Source: Kitagawia praeruptora (taxonomy: Eukaryota > Streptophyta > Magnoliopsida > Apiales > Apiaceae). Taken from it: a DNA stretch of 64,000 bases. Shown here piece after piece: positions 22,931 to 33,546 of the stretch. Made by a program: the position numbers and the translations under genes. The stretch is from NCBI GenBank assembly GCA_037693485.1, contig CM075345.1, forward strand, positions 88,804,001 to 88,868,000, given 5' to 3'. The notes beneath the pieces were generated by a model that saw only the letters and a program-made list of their open reading frames with translations, did no database searches and was not told where the DNA came from. Each line of letters starts with the position of its first letter. Within the stretch, counting starts at the first letter, position 1.

Positions 22931-25245
22931 AACAAAACAAACCTGCTTATAACTGATAATTCATATCTAGTCTATAAGCCAATATCAATTCAGGGAACAA
23001 GCATATCAATAGACTTGAAAGTAGGCATGCATGCTATGGCATATGTATACAACAATCATCATATATATTATCACAACAACAGTTCCAAGTATTGGAAACT
23101 TGCCTGGTAATCCTGTAGGGGTAGTGTGCCTCGTGTCAATCCAGTGATCTATAAATAGTCACAATAACCGAGGTCAATCACTTAACACCTTTTTTTAAAA
23201 GGCTAAGTATGACTTAACTTAAGTCGAAACACGTTTTCGAGTTATCTCGTTAAACACCTTTTAGTGCAATTCTCTTTATTATCGCTATGACCCGTCATTC
23301 GTTCGCTACTAAGACACGTCGTCATACTTACACTTTGTATATACTTAAGTCGTATAAATTCTAAGGTTGGTCGTTTACGAATCAAGATTATACCTCGAGA
23401 TTTATCGTCCGTTTTCTAAGTCATTTACCAAAGTCATAACCAAGTATGCTTCTAGGGGTTCGTTCGCGTTTAACCTTGATTCGAACATTTTTATAAAATC
23501 GGAAAATGATCCATTCGACATGTGGTTTTCTCTCACACCTTCCTTTTTACCTCTAATATTTAATTATCAAGATTCACCACTGATTTCGTAGTATTAAAGG
23601 AATCCAATTTCAGTTACGAACTCGCACTTACGGTTCCGAACCACTTTTAGTAATTTAATCATATCTCCTAAACCGTAAGTCCATTTGTTTCGATTCTTTT
23701 TCCAAAATGATCTACGACTCGAGATCTACAAGGGTAGGCCATGTATCCATTCAGGTCATAGATTTAACCCAACTGTTATTCATGGTTTATTAAGTTCTAA
23801 CGAAAATCGGGCATTACGACGGCTATAAATCGAACGTTCCAAAAATCAATCCATCAAAACCAAGCCACACCGGGCATAATACTCATCTAATACATATGAA
23901 TCTTATCTCTACTATCCAAGAACATGTCTCTTTATCATAATACTCATCAAGATACTTAAACCATTAAATCACTAACTAAGCATGCTTATAACATACTAAC
24001 ATCCTAACTACTCTTAAATCCATCAAGAGTATGCATAAACATAAAGTAAGGCCTAGGGTTCTTGAAGTTTATACCTTCCTTGGAGGGTGTATGCACTTAG
24101 TAAGCCTTGTATAGCCTCCATAACCTTAAACTAACAAGAATCAACAAGAACATGATTATAGTTTTTCGGATCTGCTATAACTCAGTGGAAATATCATGAA
24201 AACCGAGGGACGTACCGAGGTTTTCTGGTCAAGACCTCTAAAGGAGAGTTGTAGATCATCTTCACAGCTTTCCAAACATATAAAGAACGCAAAATTCCAT
24301 TGATAAACGAAGGAGATATGGCCATTTGAAAATCGTCACAGAAACTGTCATGAATCTGGACAGTTTGTTTCTTCAACTTGGGAAGGTGATTTGCCTAGGC
24401 TATACTACTTGGATTGCCCTGAAATTTTGTGTGAATATTGCCCCTGGAATGGAGAGGCTTGGGTTAAAGTTTGGTGATTTTATCATGGATAGATATGGAG
24501 ATATGAATTTTCTTCTTGGTGGTGCTCTTGCTGGGCAGTTGGTTCAACATGGAGAGAAATGGAGTTATTTTCTTGACTTTGGCTTGGTTGATACATAAAG
24601 TTAATTATTGGTGATAATATCTTGCTAGGTTGCTTTATTAAAGTGATTACATCACCCTAATACCTCATCATGTAGCCAAGTGTTTAATCCTTGTGGTGTA
24701 GTGATGTCATTCTTACTAACTAGCTTAGTTAGTTTCTAATGTTGCTAGTTCCTTGGTAACTAACTTAGTTCCTTGATTCTTATCCACTAGCACATGCATG
24801 TATCTTAATTCTCTGCTTGCTCTTTTGTCCGGTTATCACCCAATTTCAAGAATCGTTCGGAGGAATATCTCAAATATTTCTCGTTAAGGTTTTACCGGAA
24901 ACCTTCTTAATATTTATACTAATATCCTTAATCCTCCTTTAATATCCTTGAATTTAAATTCCTTAAATCTCTTAAATAAACCCTTAAATCTTTCAGTGTC
25001 CAGGGAAATCTCGGGGAAAATAAAAGTGCTATTTTTCTGAATCTGATATCGTTTACATACACTTATTTCGCTCACTGATCATCGATACGAACTCAGAAAT
25101 CCGTTCTGAATACTTCTATATAGTGTCGTCTAATAATATTCTAATTTCCACCAAAACACTATTCACGTATTGAAACACTATTCACGTATGCACTTAATCC
25201 AAATAAGAAAAGTTTAAATTCTACCGAAAATTTGGGGTTCTTACA
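22931..25245 (-). mobile_element. G1 gypsy 5' LTR, 5' half
   Basis: On the minus strand it begins TGTAAGAACCCCAAATTTTCGG at 25245 and continues until the GTCTT duplication of G2. It is the inverted equivalent of 18097-20511. The LTR start abuts an integrase reading frame of opposite orientation (25246), so G1 inserted into G3 integrase. The expected duplication is AGACC (25246-25250), with its partner lost or outside the recognisable region. Confidence 0.82.
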
Positions 25246-26092
25246 AGACCCAAGGTTTAACTCCAGGTTCTGGAGGAGCTTTCAAGACTGTGTGGGAACC
25301 AAGCTAAATATGAGTACTGCATACCACCCCCAGACTGACGGACAAAGTGAAAGAACAATTCAGACCTTAGAGGACATGCTGAGAGTGTGTGTTATGGATT
25401 TCAAGGGAAGTTGGGAAGAGCACTTACAATTGATTGAGTTTGCTTATAACAACAGTTATCACTCAAGTATCGGAATGCCCCCATATGAAGCCCTCTATGG
25501 CCGGAAATGTCGTTCTCCCTTATGTTGGGAAGAAGTTGGTGAGAGGAAGATATTAGGACCTGAACTGGTACAACAGACAAGAGATGTAATAGTTCTAATC
25601 AGGGGAAGACTGACAGCAGCCAAAGACAGACAATGTAAGTATGCCGACTTAGCTCGGAAGGATAGAGAATATGAAGTAGGAGATATGGTGCTGCTAAAGG
25701 TATCTCCTTGGAAAGGACTGATGAGGTTTGGGAAGAAAGGGAAGTTGAGTCCGAGATACATCGGACCTTTCGAGATATTAAGGCGGATTGGACAAGTGGC
25801 TTACGAGTTAGCCTTACCTCCAAGTCTGCAGCAAGTACATAACGTTTTCCATATGTCTATGCTGAGGAAGTACAACCGCGATGCCAAACATATAGTGGAA
25901 CATGAGCATGTAGATTTACAGCTAGATTTGTCCTACGTCCAGCGACCGGTGGAAATCATAGACCGAAAAGAGCAAGTACTCAGAAACAAGACCATCAGCC
26001 TGGTAAGAGTTTTGTGGACTAATCACAATGTCGAGGAATCAACCTGGGAATTGGAAAGCGCCATGCAAGAGAAGTACCCCCATCTGTTCTAG
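25246..26092 (+). pseudogene. pol: G3 chromovirus integrase C-terminal part with chromodomain-like tail
   Basis: The frame is open from the junction with G1 to a stop at 26090-26092 (~281 aa). It starts inside the integrase core (DPRFNSRFW) and keeps the catalytic Glu in HPQTDGQSERTIQTLEDML. The GPY/F module follows (YIGPFEILRRIGQVAYELALPP). The C-terminal tail (PVEIIDRKEQVLRNKTI, LVRVLW, EESTWELE, YPHLF) is of the chromodomain type used by plant chromoviruses to target insertion. Protease, RT, RNase H and the N-terminal integrase have been cut off by the G1 insertion. Confidence 0.9.
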
Positions 26093-26131
26093 AAATGATT
26101 CCGGGACGGAATCCTTTTAAGGAGGGAAGGT
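26093..26131 (+). other. G3 polypurine tract
   Basis: CCTTTTAAGGAGGGAAGGT immediately precedes the TGTAAGAACC LTR start. It is nearly identical to the corresponding G2 sequence before 18097, which supports a common plus-strand priming site. Confidence 0.75.
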
Positions 26132-28347
26132 TGTAAGAACCCAGGTTTTTGTAATATTTCTAAAATGATCATAAACGGTGATTGGTGGAGGTTATATAAA
26201 GTTTTTAAGATCATATAATTCGAATGAAGAAGTATTTATACAGTTATGGATAAAATATCGTTGTACAAAGAAGAAAGGGAATGCAGAAACCGTTAGATTA
26301 CGTAGATTTTCACTTTTATTAAATATTGGTATAAATATGGGATATTGGGGTTAAAAAAATCTCTAAGCTAAGTTAAATACCAAGGCAAGGAATTATGGAA
26401 TTTATTAGAAGAATTTCAAAGGCAAATGTTCAAGAACGATGAAAGAAATTTCTACGCAACGAAACGCTTTTACAAGAAAATCTCCAAACTTGCATATGGA
26501 ATTAAATGGTAAGAATTGGTTGATTATTAGGTGAGTAATATACCTGTAATTTACCATGTAGTAGTCATGCAAGCCATGCAAGGCAAGGAGCATTGGATGC
26601 TAATCAAATAAGTAAAGTCATGATTATTCAACCAAGCATTGTATACCACTTTTGGGACAAATTGTCAATTACCTTTCTTTTGCAAAATTACTTTAGAGAT
26701 TACCTTGGGTAATTGATAAGTGCTGAAGTATTATTGATATATATCAATTATACATATCATTTTATCAATTACAAAAGAAAAGATAGCAAAAGCTCCCCCC
26801 TCCATTTTCTCTATTTTTGGCCAAAAACAGAGCAGCTACTTCAATCTAGCATAACTCCCTCATTTCTCAATGAAAGTTTGTGTTATATAGCTTTTTGGAA
26901 AGGTATTGAGATGCTCTATAACTCCTCTTTAGAAGCCTAGTCCAGAAAATCAAGGTAAGGCCCTAGTTTTTCCAGTTCTTTCAAGAGTGGTAATGCTGAC
27001 TCCGAAAATTTTAAACTTGGTTGTTTAGATCTTGAAGATTAAAGGTTGTTAAGCTATATAAGGTGTTCTTACGGAAATCAAGCTTGGTTAAAGGTTGTTA
27101 AGACTCCAAGAAAGGTAAAACACTCACACCCACCTTAAACTTCATGAGTTATAAGTTGATTTGAAAGATTGATGCAAGTATGTACATGTTCAAGGGATTT
27201 GTGATGTTTTAAGCTTTATAAGTATGGGTAAATTTTGGGTGGTGATAAATGGATGTTACCACTGGTCTTAGAGACCCTTGATTATGTTTATATGATCTTG
27301 ATGGTGTGTGGTTGAATTAAGTGGTTAGATGGAGTTCATGGAATTTGGAAATGTTCGGTTTATAGTCGTTATAATGTCGAAATTTCATTAGATCATTTGA
27401 GCAGTTAATACCGAATTGAACAAATGTTTTATTGGTACGTTTTTGGCCATAAACCAGTAGGAATTGTTTTGTAGTTTGTTTTGACACCAAGATCATGTGA
27501 TTACGATTTACGGTTTATGAGATATGGTCGTTCTAGTGAAACCGGTTAAAATGGATGAATCATTAAGATGGACTGACTTTACAAAGCCAAACAAACCCTT
27601 TAAAAATGGTCTGTGTTTATGAAAATTTTATGAGGAGTAATCTGGTCAGTGGTAAAGATCCCATAAACATTTGGAGTCAAAATACGAATATTTCGATTTT
27701 ATAGAAATGTTTAAGTCAAGAATGTGCATGAGAAACCACTGCAGAAAGAAGCTATTTTTAGAGCAACAATTGAGCTAGCAAAAAGATATTCTTAATTATG
27801 AAATTTGGATGAAAAATCCTCTGGACAGTTAAGAAGAAGTGAGAAAAATAATTTCATGAAAAATACTATTTTTAAATTTTATAGAATTTTTCGAATCATA
27901 GTTGCGCAAGTGAAAAACCCTTTTAGGGGACGAATTAAGACGAACTTTAGTTTCGTTGAAAATGACATTTAACGAAAGTCGTTATGAGACCATTAATTAT
28001 CAAAAGTGGTTAAAGGATATCATGGGCTTATAATAAGTAAAACGTGTAGTAAGGAGGTATCGTTACGAAGTTGTGCCTTTATATGAATAGTTGGTTCGAC
28101 GGGATAGTTTAATGAACTAACTGAACCTTATTGGTTGTTATAGATCATCACACTAGAGACAGAGCCCAGACTATTTCCGACACTATCAGGAAAGTTTTCG
28201 AAACTTGTATTTCAAGTATTTTCAAACTGTTGTTGTTGTGGTATAAATGCTATGAACTGCTTGATAGTATTTTTGCGAATCAGCATATGATGTATGGTTA
28301 TTTACAGGGATTTATAAATCTGTTAAGTATGTACGTATGCATAGACT

Positions 28348-28404
<57 letters not shown>

Positions 28405-30162
28405 ACGATGATGTGTTACAAGTTTCCAGTAGAGTATAATAATACCTTTTCTTAGTAAGGGAGTCAGAGATATTTCGTCCGTATAAGGATATAAAAACCC
28501 GGAAGTCACCGGAAGGGTTATATGACGTATATTTTTAAAATATTCCAATAAATATAAATTGGATATTTTTGGATTAAAATTCCTTTGATGATATTAATAA
28601 ATATTATTTGAAAATTTATTAATAATTTGAATATTATTTTCATATTGAGAATAGTCTGAAGGTTTATTTATTTAATAAATATTTATTAAATATTCTAAGC
28701 TGATTACTTATTTAATAAATATTATTTGAATATTTATTTAATATAACAGGATGATTTACAAATCATATTATTTATTTCAAAAGTTATTTAAAACTTTAAA
28801 AATTATTTTAAATATTTTCTGATCGTCGAAAAAGTATTTAAAAATAGAACGGGTTCCCATTTCTTCACCGACTATAGCTTCACTCATCGAAAAAGTATCG
28901 CTACTTCACTCAACTTATCAAAACTCGGGAACCCAAGGTTTTGGGAGCTAGTATTAATTATTTTCTCCCTTCGCCACCAACAAGAAATGCACCCTACCTA
29001 GTAATGAGGGGCTCAGGTTTGACTAAACACTCAAAACTCCGACCAACTCCCAAGTTATGTTGATGAAGCGATTCTTAGTAATCGAAATCTGTTGACTAAA
29101 GTCAACTCACACACCAGAGTTACTTTCTCAATTACTCATGGAAGTAAAGTTAGTAATGATTATCAAACCAGTCGTCAAGCTTTGTGCTTGGGGGAAACTA
29201 AATTAAAATTCTGTTCCTACGATGCATAGAATTCTCTAAGGGATTGGAGGAAGAGGGGACATCGCCTTTGAGCGTAGTCCAAATATTAAGGCCCATATGC
29301 GATCAGGGTGCAACCCGATAAGGGAACGTCGTTCTTCTACTAGTAGAGAAGCAGAGGCACGGTATATTGGCTGATCACCAGATATCGTGGAAGAGGCTCC
29401 AGCATAATCCCATTCTTCCAATTGGAATTGTACTGCAACACTGTAATGAAAGCCTAGGTGCTCAATTACCGATAGTGTTGACAGAATGATGAACTATTCA
29501 AAGTACCTCAGAAATTCTTCGTTATATTTCTGGATAAAGAATGAAAATGTTTAATGATGATACAATATCAGTATACGATATGTCATATGGTTTACGTTAA
29601 CAAAAGTACTTTGAAAACTATTATTATATGGCTGAGCTGTATTATTCACTCTTACTTTTCTTTTATATATACCACCACACAACAACAGATAAGCATGGCA
29701 AAAACAAGGCGACCCCCCACAAAAGCGTGCTAACTGGTCAACAATATAAGAGACTATTTACGAGGCAGGTGCCGAGGCCGCACCCAGTAGCAGTACCACA
29801 GGTGAGCAGACTAAGTTGGATAGGTTTACAGCTTAGGTTGGTTAGGTTTATTTACAAGCATGACTTGGATAAGCTTCTGAAAACCAAACCGCGTTGTGGC
29901 TGTAGATGCTGCCTTAGATGGTAATCCTTTTAAGTTGAACTTTTAAGATTATGATATTTGGGTTTGTAATAACTATTTCAAGATGGTTGTAATAACTTAG
30001 TAATGACTTAATTTCATCTCTGAGCCTATAATCTGTGAATCTTATGTTTGATTGAGGGGTCACAGCATGTTAAAATGAAGAGTAAGAGTAATGTTTCTTA
30101 AAATGGGAATTAAGGACAGAGTGACAGCCTGGATCTCCGACCCCGGATCTAGGGGTGTTACA
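26132..30162 (+). mobile_element. G3 gypsy 3' LTR, ~4.03 kb
   Basis: This LTR starts TGTAAGAACCCAGG and ends GGATCTAGGGGTGTTACA. It is related to but clearly different from the G1/G2 LTR; shared parts include both termini and the ACAACAACAG...ATGGC block near 29670-29700. It contains a 50 bp TA microsatellite and an AT-rich stretch. It ends inside the gag of SIRE-C (30163), so G3 inserted into SIRE-C. No gene is supported within it. Confidence 0.85.
28349..28400. repeat. (TA)n microsatellite in G3 LTR
   Basis: About 25 uninterrupted TA dinucleotides within the G3 LTR. Confidence 0.95.
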
Positions 30163-30521
30163 TCCAATGTTAGTGGTAACTTACATAGAACCCCCATTAT
30201 ACAAAGAAGTATGATGTCTGTAATAACATTGACTGTATGCCATGCAAAATTGTTGTTATGAGTACTTGTTTCAATCTGCCTATTCTGTCTACTGAAAGAT
30301 GCTCCTATTTAGAAACTGCTGAGACTTCTGTGCCTATCTATGTTGGTAAAAAGGCAGCTTCCACTAAGAGAAAGACCAAGTCTAACTCTAGAACCAAGTG
30401 GATAGCAAAAGAAGTCAAACAGGAGGATTCTAGTGTTGATTTAAATGTGAAGCAGAATGATATGAACAATGATGCTGTAACTGCAGGACCCAACAGAGTT
30501 TGGGTACCAGATGCAAATTAA
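30163..30521 (+). pseudogene. gag: SIRE-C Gag, C-terminal remnant
   Basis: This is the C-terminal end of a SIRE-type Gag: DCMPCKIVVMSTCFNLP matches DCMPCNMNVVTSCFNL in SIRE-D/E, and the end GPNRVWVPDAN matches GPKLVWVPKEK. The first ~70 bp are frame-shifted relative to the rest. The N-terminal part and the 5' LTR of SIRE-C are separated by G3 and are not seen in the window. The tail is Lys/Ser-rich. Confidence 0.8.
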
Positions 30522-30538
30522 AATCATCTGTTTTGCAG

Positions 30539-30714
30539 GGCAAGAAACAGAAGCAGGTCATGTGGATCATCGATAGTGGATGCTCCAGGAACATGACTGG
30601 TGATATAGCCCTGCTATCACATTTTGTGGAGAAAGTCGGCCCAATCATAACTTTTGGAGACAACAGCAAAGGTTACACTGTGGGATATGGCTGTTTGGAA
30701 ATTGGAAATGTTGT
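30539..30714 (+). pseudogene. pol: SIRE-C protease start, cut by SIRE-B
   Basis: Following the acceptor-like TTTTGCAG|GG (30531-30540), the frame reads GKKQKQVMWIIDSGC and MTGDIALL, the copia aspartic protease. After GCLEIGNV it is interrupted by the SIRE-B LTR at 30715. The frame resumes at 43250 with the same codon phase once the duplicated GTTGT is counted once. Confidence 0.88.
30710..30714 (+). other. SIRE-B target site duplication, left copy
   Basis: GTTGT, repeated at 43250-43254 directly after the 3' LTR. Confidence 0.95.
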
Positions 30715-31229
30715 TGTTAGAAATGATTGATGAGAACAGTGTTTGGAAGCTAAAGTCAGAAAACAGAGTTTAGCTGGAAGCAGTCAGAGTTTAGTTAAAC
30801 ACTGACTGGAAGCGCAACAGAGGTTGTTAAACTCTGTAGCGGTATTGTCTGAAGAGTCAACAGTGTTTGTAGATTATTTCAAGATGAATATGGAAGCAAT
30901 ATCTTTGAAGATTGGAAAGCTGTCAAAGAGATTGAGTTGACTTGGAAGACTGAAGCAATCGTGATTGATATCAATTGTATAGCTTGATTATAGGAGAATC
31001 AGTTACTGATTGTACGAAGCTGTATGTTCTATAAATACAGTTAGGTTAACCCTAGAAGGGTAGTCGAACATTGAGAAATTCATTGATTGTAACCTAAGCA
31101 GCTCTCTGTGATATTTACATCACTGAGAGAGGAATTGTTAATTCCAAACAGTTTTTAATTGTTAAACAGTGTGTTCTTGTTAAGTTACTCATACAGTATT
31201 TGATTGCTTATTGTGTATTCGACCTAACA
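30715..31229 (+). mobile_element. SIRE-B 5' LTR
   Basis: TGTTAGAAATG...GACCTAACA, 515 bp. A clear TATA box (TATAAAT, 31030-31036) marks the U3/R region. About six AAAC[T/A]CTG motifs in both orientations lie upstream of it (about 30737-30870). Confidence 0.96.
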
Positions 31230-31231
31230 AG

Positions 31232-31243
31232 TGGTATCAGAGA
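31232..31243 (+). other. SIRE-B primer binding site
   Basis: TGGTATCAGAGA, two bases after the 5' LTR; complementary to initiator tRNA-Met except the last base(s). Confidence 0.9.
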
Positions 31244-31292
31244 CTAATCTGTTACTTTATTACAGTTAAAGATCCAAACACAATAGTAATCA

Positions 31293-33530
31293 ATGGCAGA
31301 GATACCTCCACCAACTGAGAAAGCCCCTACTACTGTTAGTAGGTATGAGACAATAAGGGTTCCTATACTTAGGCCATCAGAGTATGCAATTTGGAAGGTG
31401 AAAATGACCATGTTTCTGGAGGCTACAGATCCAGAATACCTTGATAGAATATATGAAGGACCTCACAAACCAACAAAATTATCTGCTGCTGCTGCTGGTG
31501 AGGAATCAAAGGTCATTCCAAAGGAAAAGAAAGATCTAACTGCTGAGGATCTTTCATCTATTGCAAAGGATGCAAAAGTGAGACATTTACTTCACAGTGC
31601 ATTAGACAATGTTATGTCTAATAAAGTGATTAACTGCACAATAGCAAAGGAAATATGGGATGCACTTGAGGTTAGGTGTCAAGGAACTCCTGCAATCAAG
31701 AAAAACAGAAGAAACATACTCACTCAGGAGTATGAGCACTTTGAGGCAAAGTCTGATGAAACCATGACAGAAACATTTGACAGATTCTGTAAACTGCTCA
31801 ATGATTTGTCATTGGTTAACAAAGAGTATGATTTAGAAGACTCAAATCTCAAGTTTCTTCTTTCTCTACCTGAAAAGTGGGATGTGAAAACAACCACTAT
31901 AAGAGATAATTATGAACTTGGTGAAACAGAAATTGATGAAATTTATGGGCTGCTCAAAACTCATGAATTGGAATTGGAGCAGAGAAACAAAAGATCTAGT
32001 AGAAAGTCAAAGTCTGTTGCTCTTAAGGTTGAGGAGAAACCATCAAAGAAGGAGGCATCAAGGAGAAAAGCAAAAGGGAAAGCCTTAGTCATACATTCAG
32101 AGAATGAGTCATCAAACACTGATGTTGACTCAAACACTGATGGATCATCTGATTCTGAAGATGATGAAGAGATGATGCAAATGGCTGCTTTGATGGTAAA
32201 GACCTTCAAGAAGATGGGATACAAGAACTTCAAGAAGGGAAAGAGATTCTCCAGGGACTACTCAAAGTCTGACAAGAAGAATTTCAAGAAATCTGAGGGA
32301 AAGGACTTCAAATCTGGTAAGAAAGATAAGTCTGAAATTCAATGCTACAAGTGTAAGGAGATGGGACACTATGCTCCTGAGTGCAAGAAGGGTAAAACTG
32401 AAAAGGCACTCTACACCAAAGGCAGAGATTGGGCAGACACTTCAGATTCAGATGAGGAAGTCAACTATGCTCTCATGGCTACTACTCAGACTGAAAATGA
32501 TGATCTCAAGGTACCCCCAACTACCTATGCTTATAACACTGATAATATAACTGAATTGAGAATTTATCTTAAGGCATTACATATCAGTTATAGGGATCAG
32601 ACTTTAGAAAATGAGAGGATAAAGTCTGAGTGCTCTCAACTCAAAGAAAGAAATAAGCTTGTTGAGGAACAGCTAGAGAACATGAATAAAATTCAAAAAG
32701 AGAGAGATGATGCAGTGTTTATTGAACAGGAGTTGCTAGGTAAGTATAAGCAACTAGAATCTGAATTGGAGGATACTAAACACATCATTAAAACTTGGAC
32801 ACACTCTGGTAAAGACACTCAAGAAGTGTTTCAGTCAGACACAGTAGGTCTAGGTTACTCTGTAGGAGATGAACTTAGATTTGAAAATTAGGTAAAGGTT
32901 AGACCACATTGTTCATCTGAGGGTAATGTCATGGGAACAGGTGGACCTAAGACTGAAGCACAGAAAAAGGCTGTTAAAGAGTCATATGCTAAAACTTTTG
33001 TTAAAGAGGCTAACATTGGTTTAATGACAGATAAACAACTCAAGCATAAGCTTAAGGAGATAAAATCTGTCAACAAACAGAGATTGCCTAAGAAAAACAA
33101 AAATGGAAAAGTAGGCATCACATCAGGAATTAAGCCAATGCTTGCTTCATTAGCTCCTAGAAAAACATGCTTTAATTGTGGTAGCACTAATCATCTTGCT
33201 AGTTTCTGCAGTAAGAATAAGAACATTAATTCTTTGCCTTCTAAAACTGCAGTAAAGAGTGATTATGTGAGAACTAGACCACAGACTTTATGCAAACACT
33301 GTGGAAGTACTTGGCATTCTATTTACACTTGCAGAGATTATCATGCTATTTATTATAATTACTATGAACCCAAACCAAATTTGAAATGGGTTAAAGTAAA
33401 CTCTGCAAATGTAAACTCTGAAAAAGTTAGCTTAAACTCTGTTAATTTGAATTCCGCTGCAAAAGCTAACAGATTTAAGAAAGCCAAAGGATCCAAGCAA
33501 GTCTGGATCCTTAAAACTAATAATCAGTAA
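31293..33530 (+). CDS. gag: SIRE-B Gag, with one in-frame TAG
   Basis: The ATG at 31293 lies 50 bp after the PBS. Residues ~1-230 are the capsid region (YAIWKVKMTMFLEATDPEYLDRI). A Ser/Asp-rich linker and a Lys-rich stretch precede a CCHC knuckle (CYKCKEMGHYAPEC) near residue 350. NYALMA is followed by the donor-like AAG|GTACCC after residue 406. A coiled coil (ENERIKSECSQLKERNKL) follows, then TAG at 32889-32891. The same frame continues from 32892 to 33530 with two more knuckle-like motifs (CFNCGSTNHLASFC, CKHCGSTWHSIYTC) and QVWILKTNNQ. If the putative intron is spliced out, the TAG is removed. If not, Gag is 532 aa unless the stop is read through. Confidence 0.9.
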
Positions 33531-33546
33531 TTGTTTGTGATTGCAG
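32511..33546 (+). other. Putative intron in SIRE-B gag (phase 0/phase 0)
   Basis: Donor-like CTCAAG|GTACCC (exon end 32510) and acceptor-like TTGTTTGTGATTGCAG|GG (intron end 33546). Both are between codons. Removing 1036 nt would delete the TAG at 32889 and the TGA just before the pol frame, giving a continuous Gag-Pol of about 1518 residues, a usual copia size. Confidence 0.5.

Noticed and set aside
24326..24598. 90-codon ORF near the G1 LTR 5' half.
   Set aside because: Within LTR DNA of opposite orientation; no homologue in the G2 counterpart was noticed and no domain is visible.
15370..25250. G1 LTR as a solo LTR with target duplication.
   Set aside because: Flanks ATTTC and AGACC do not match, and a PBS adjoins the inner end, so it is a 5' LTR of a leftward element.
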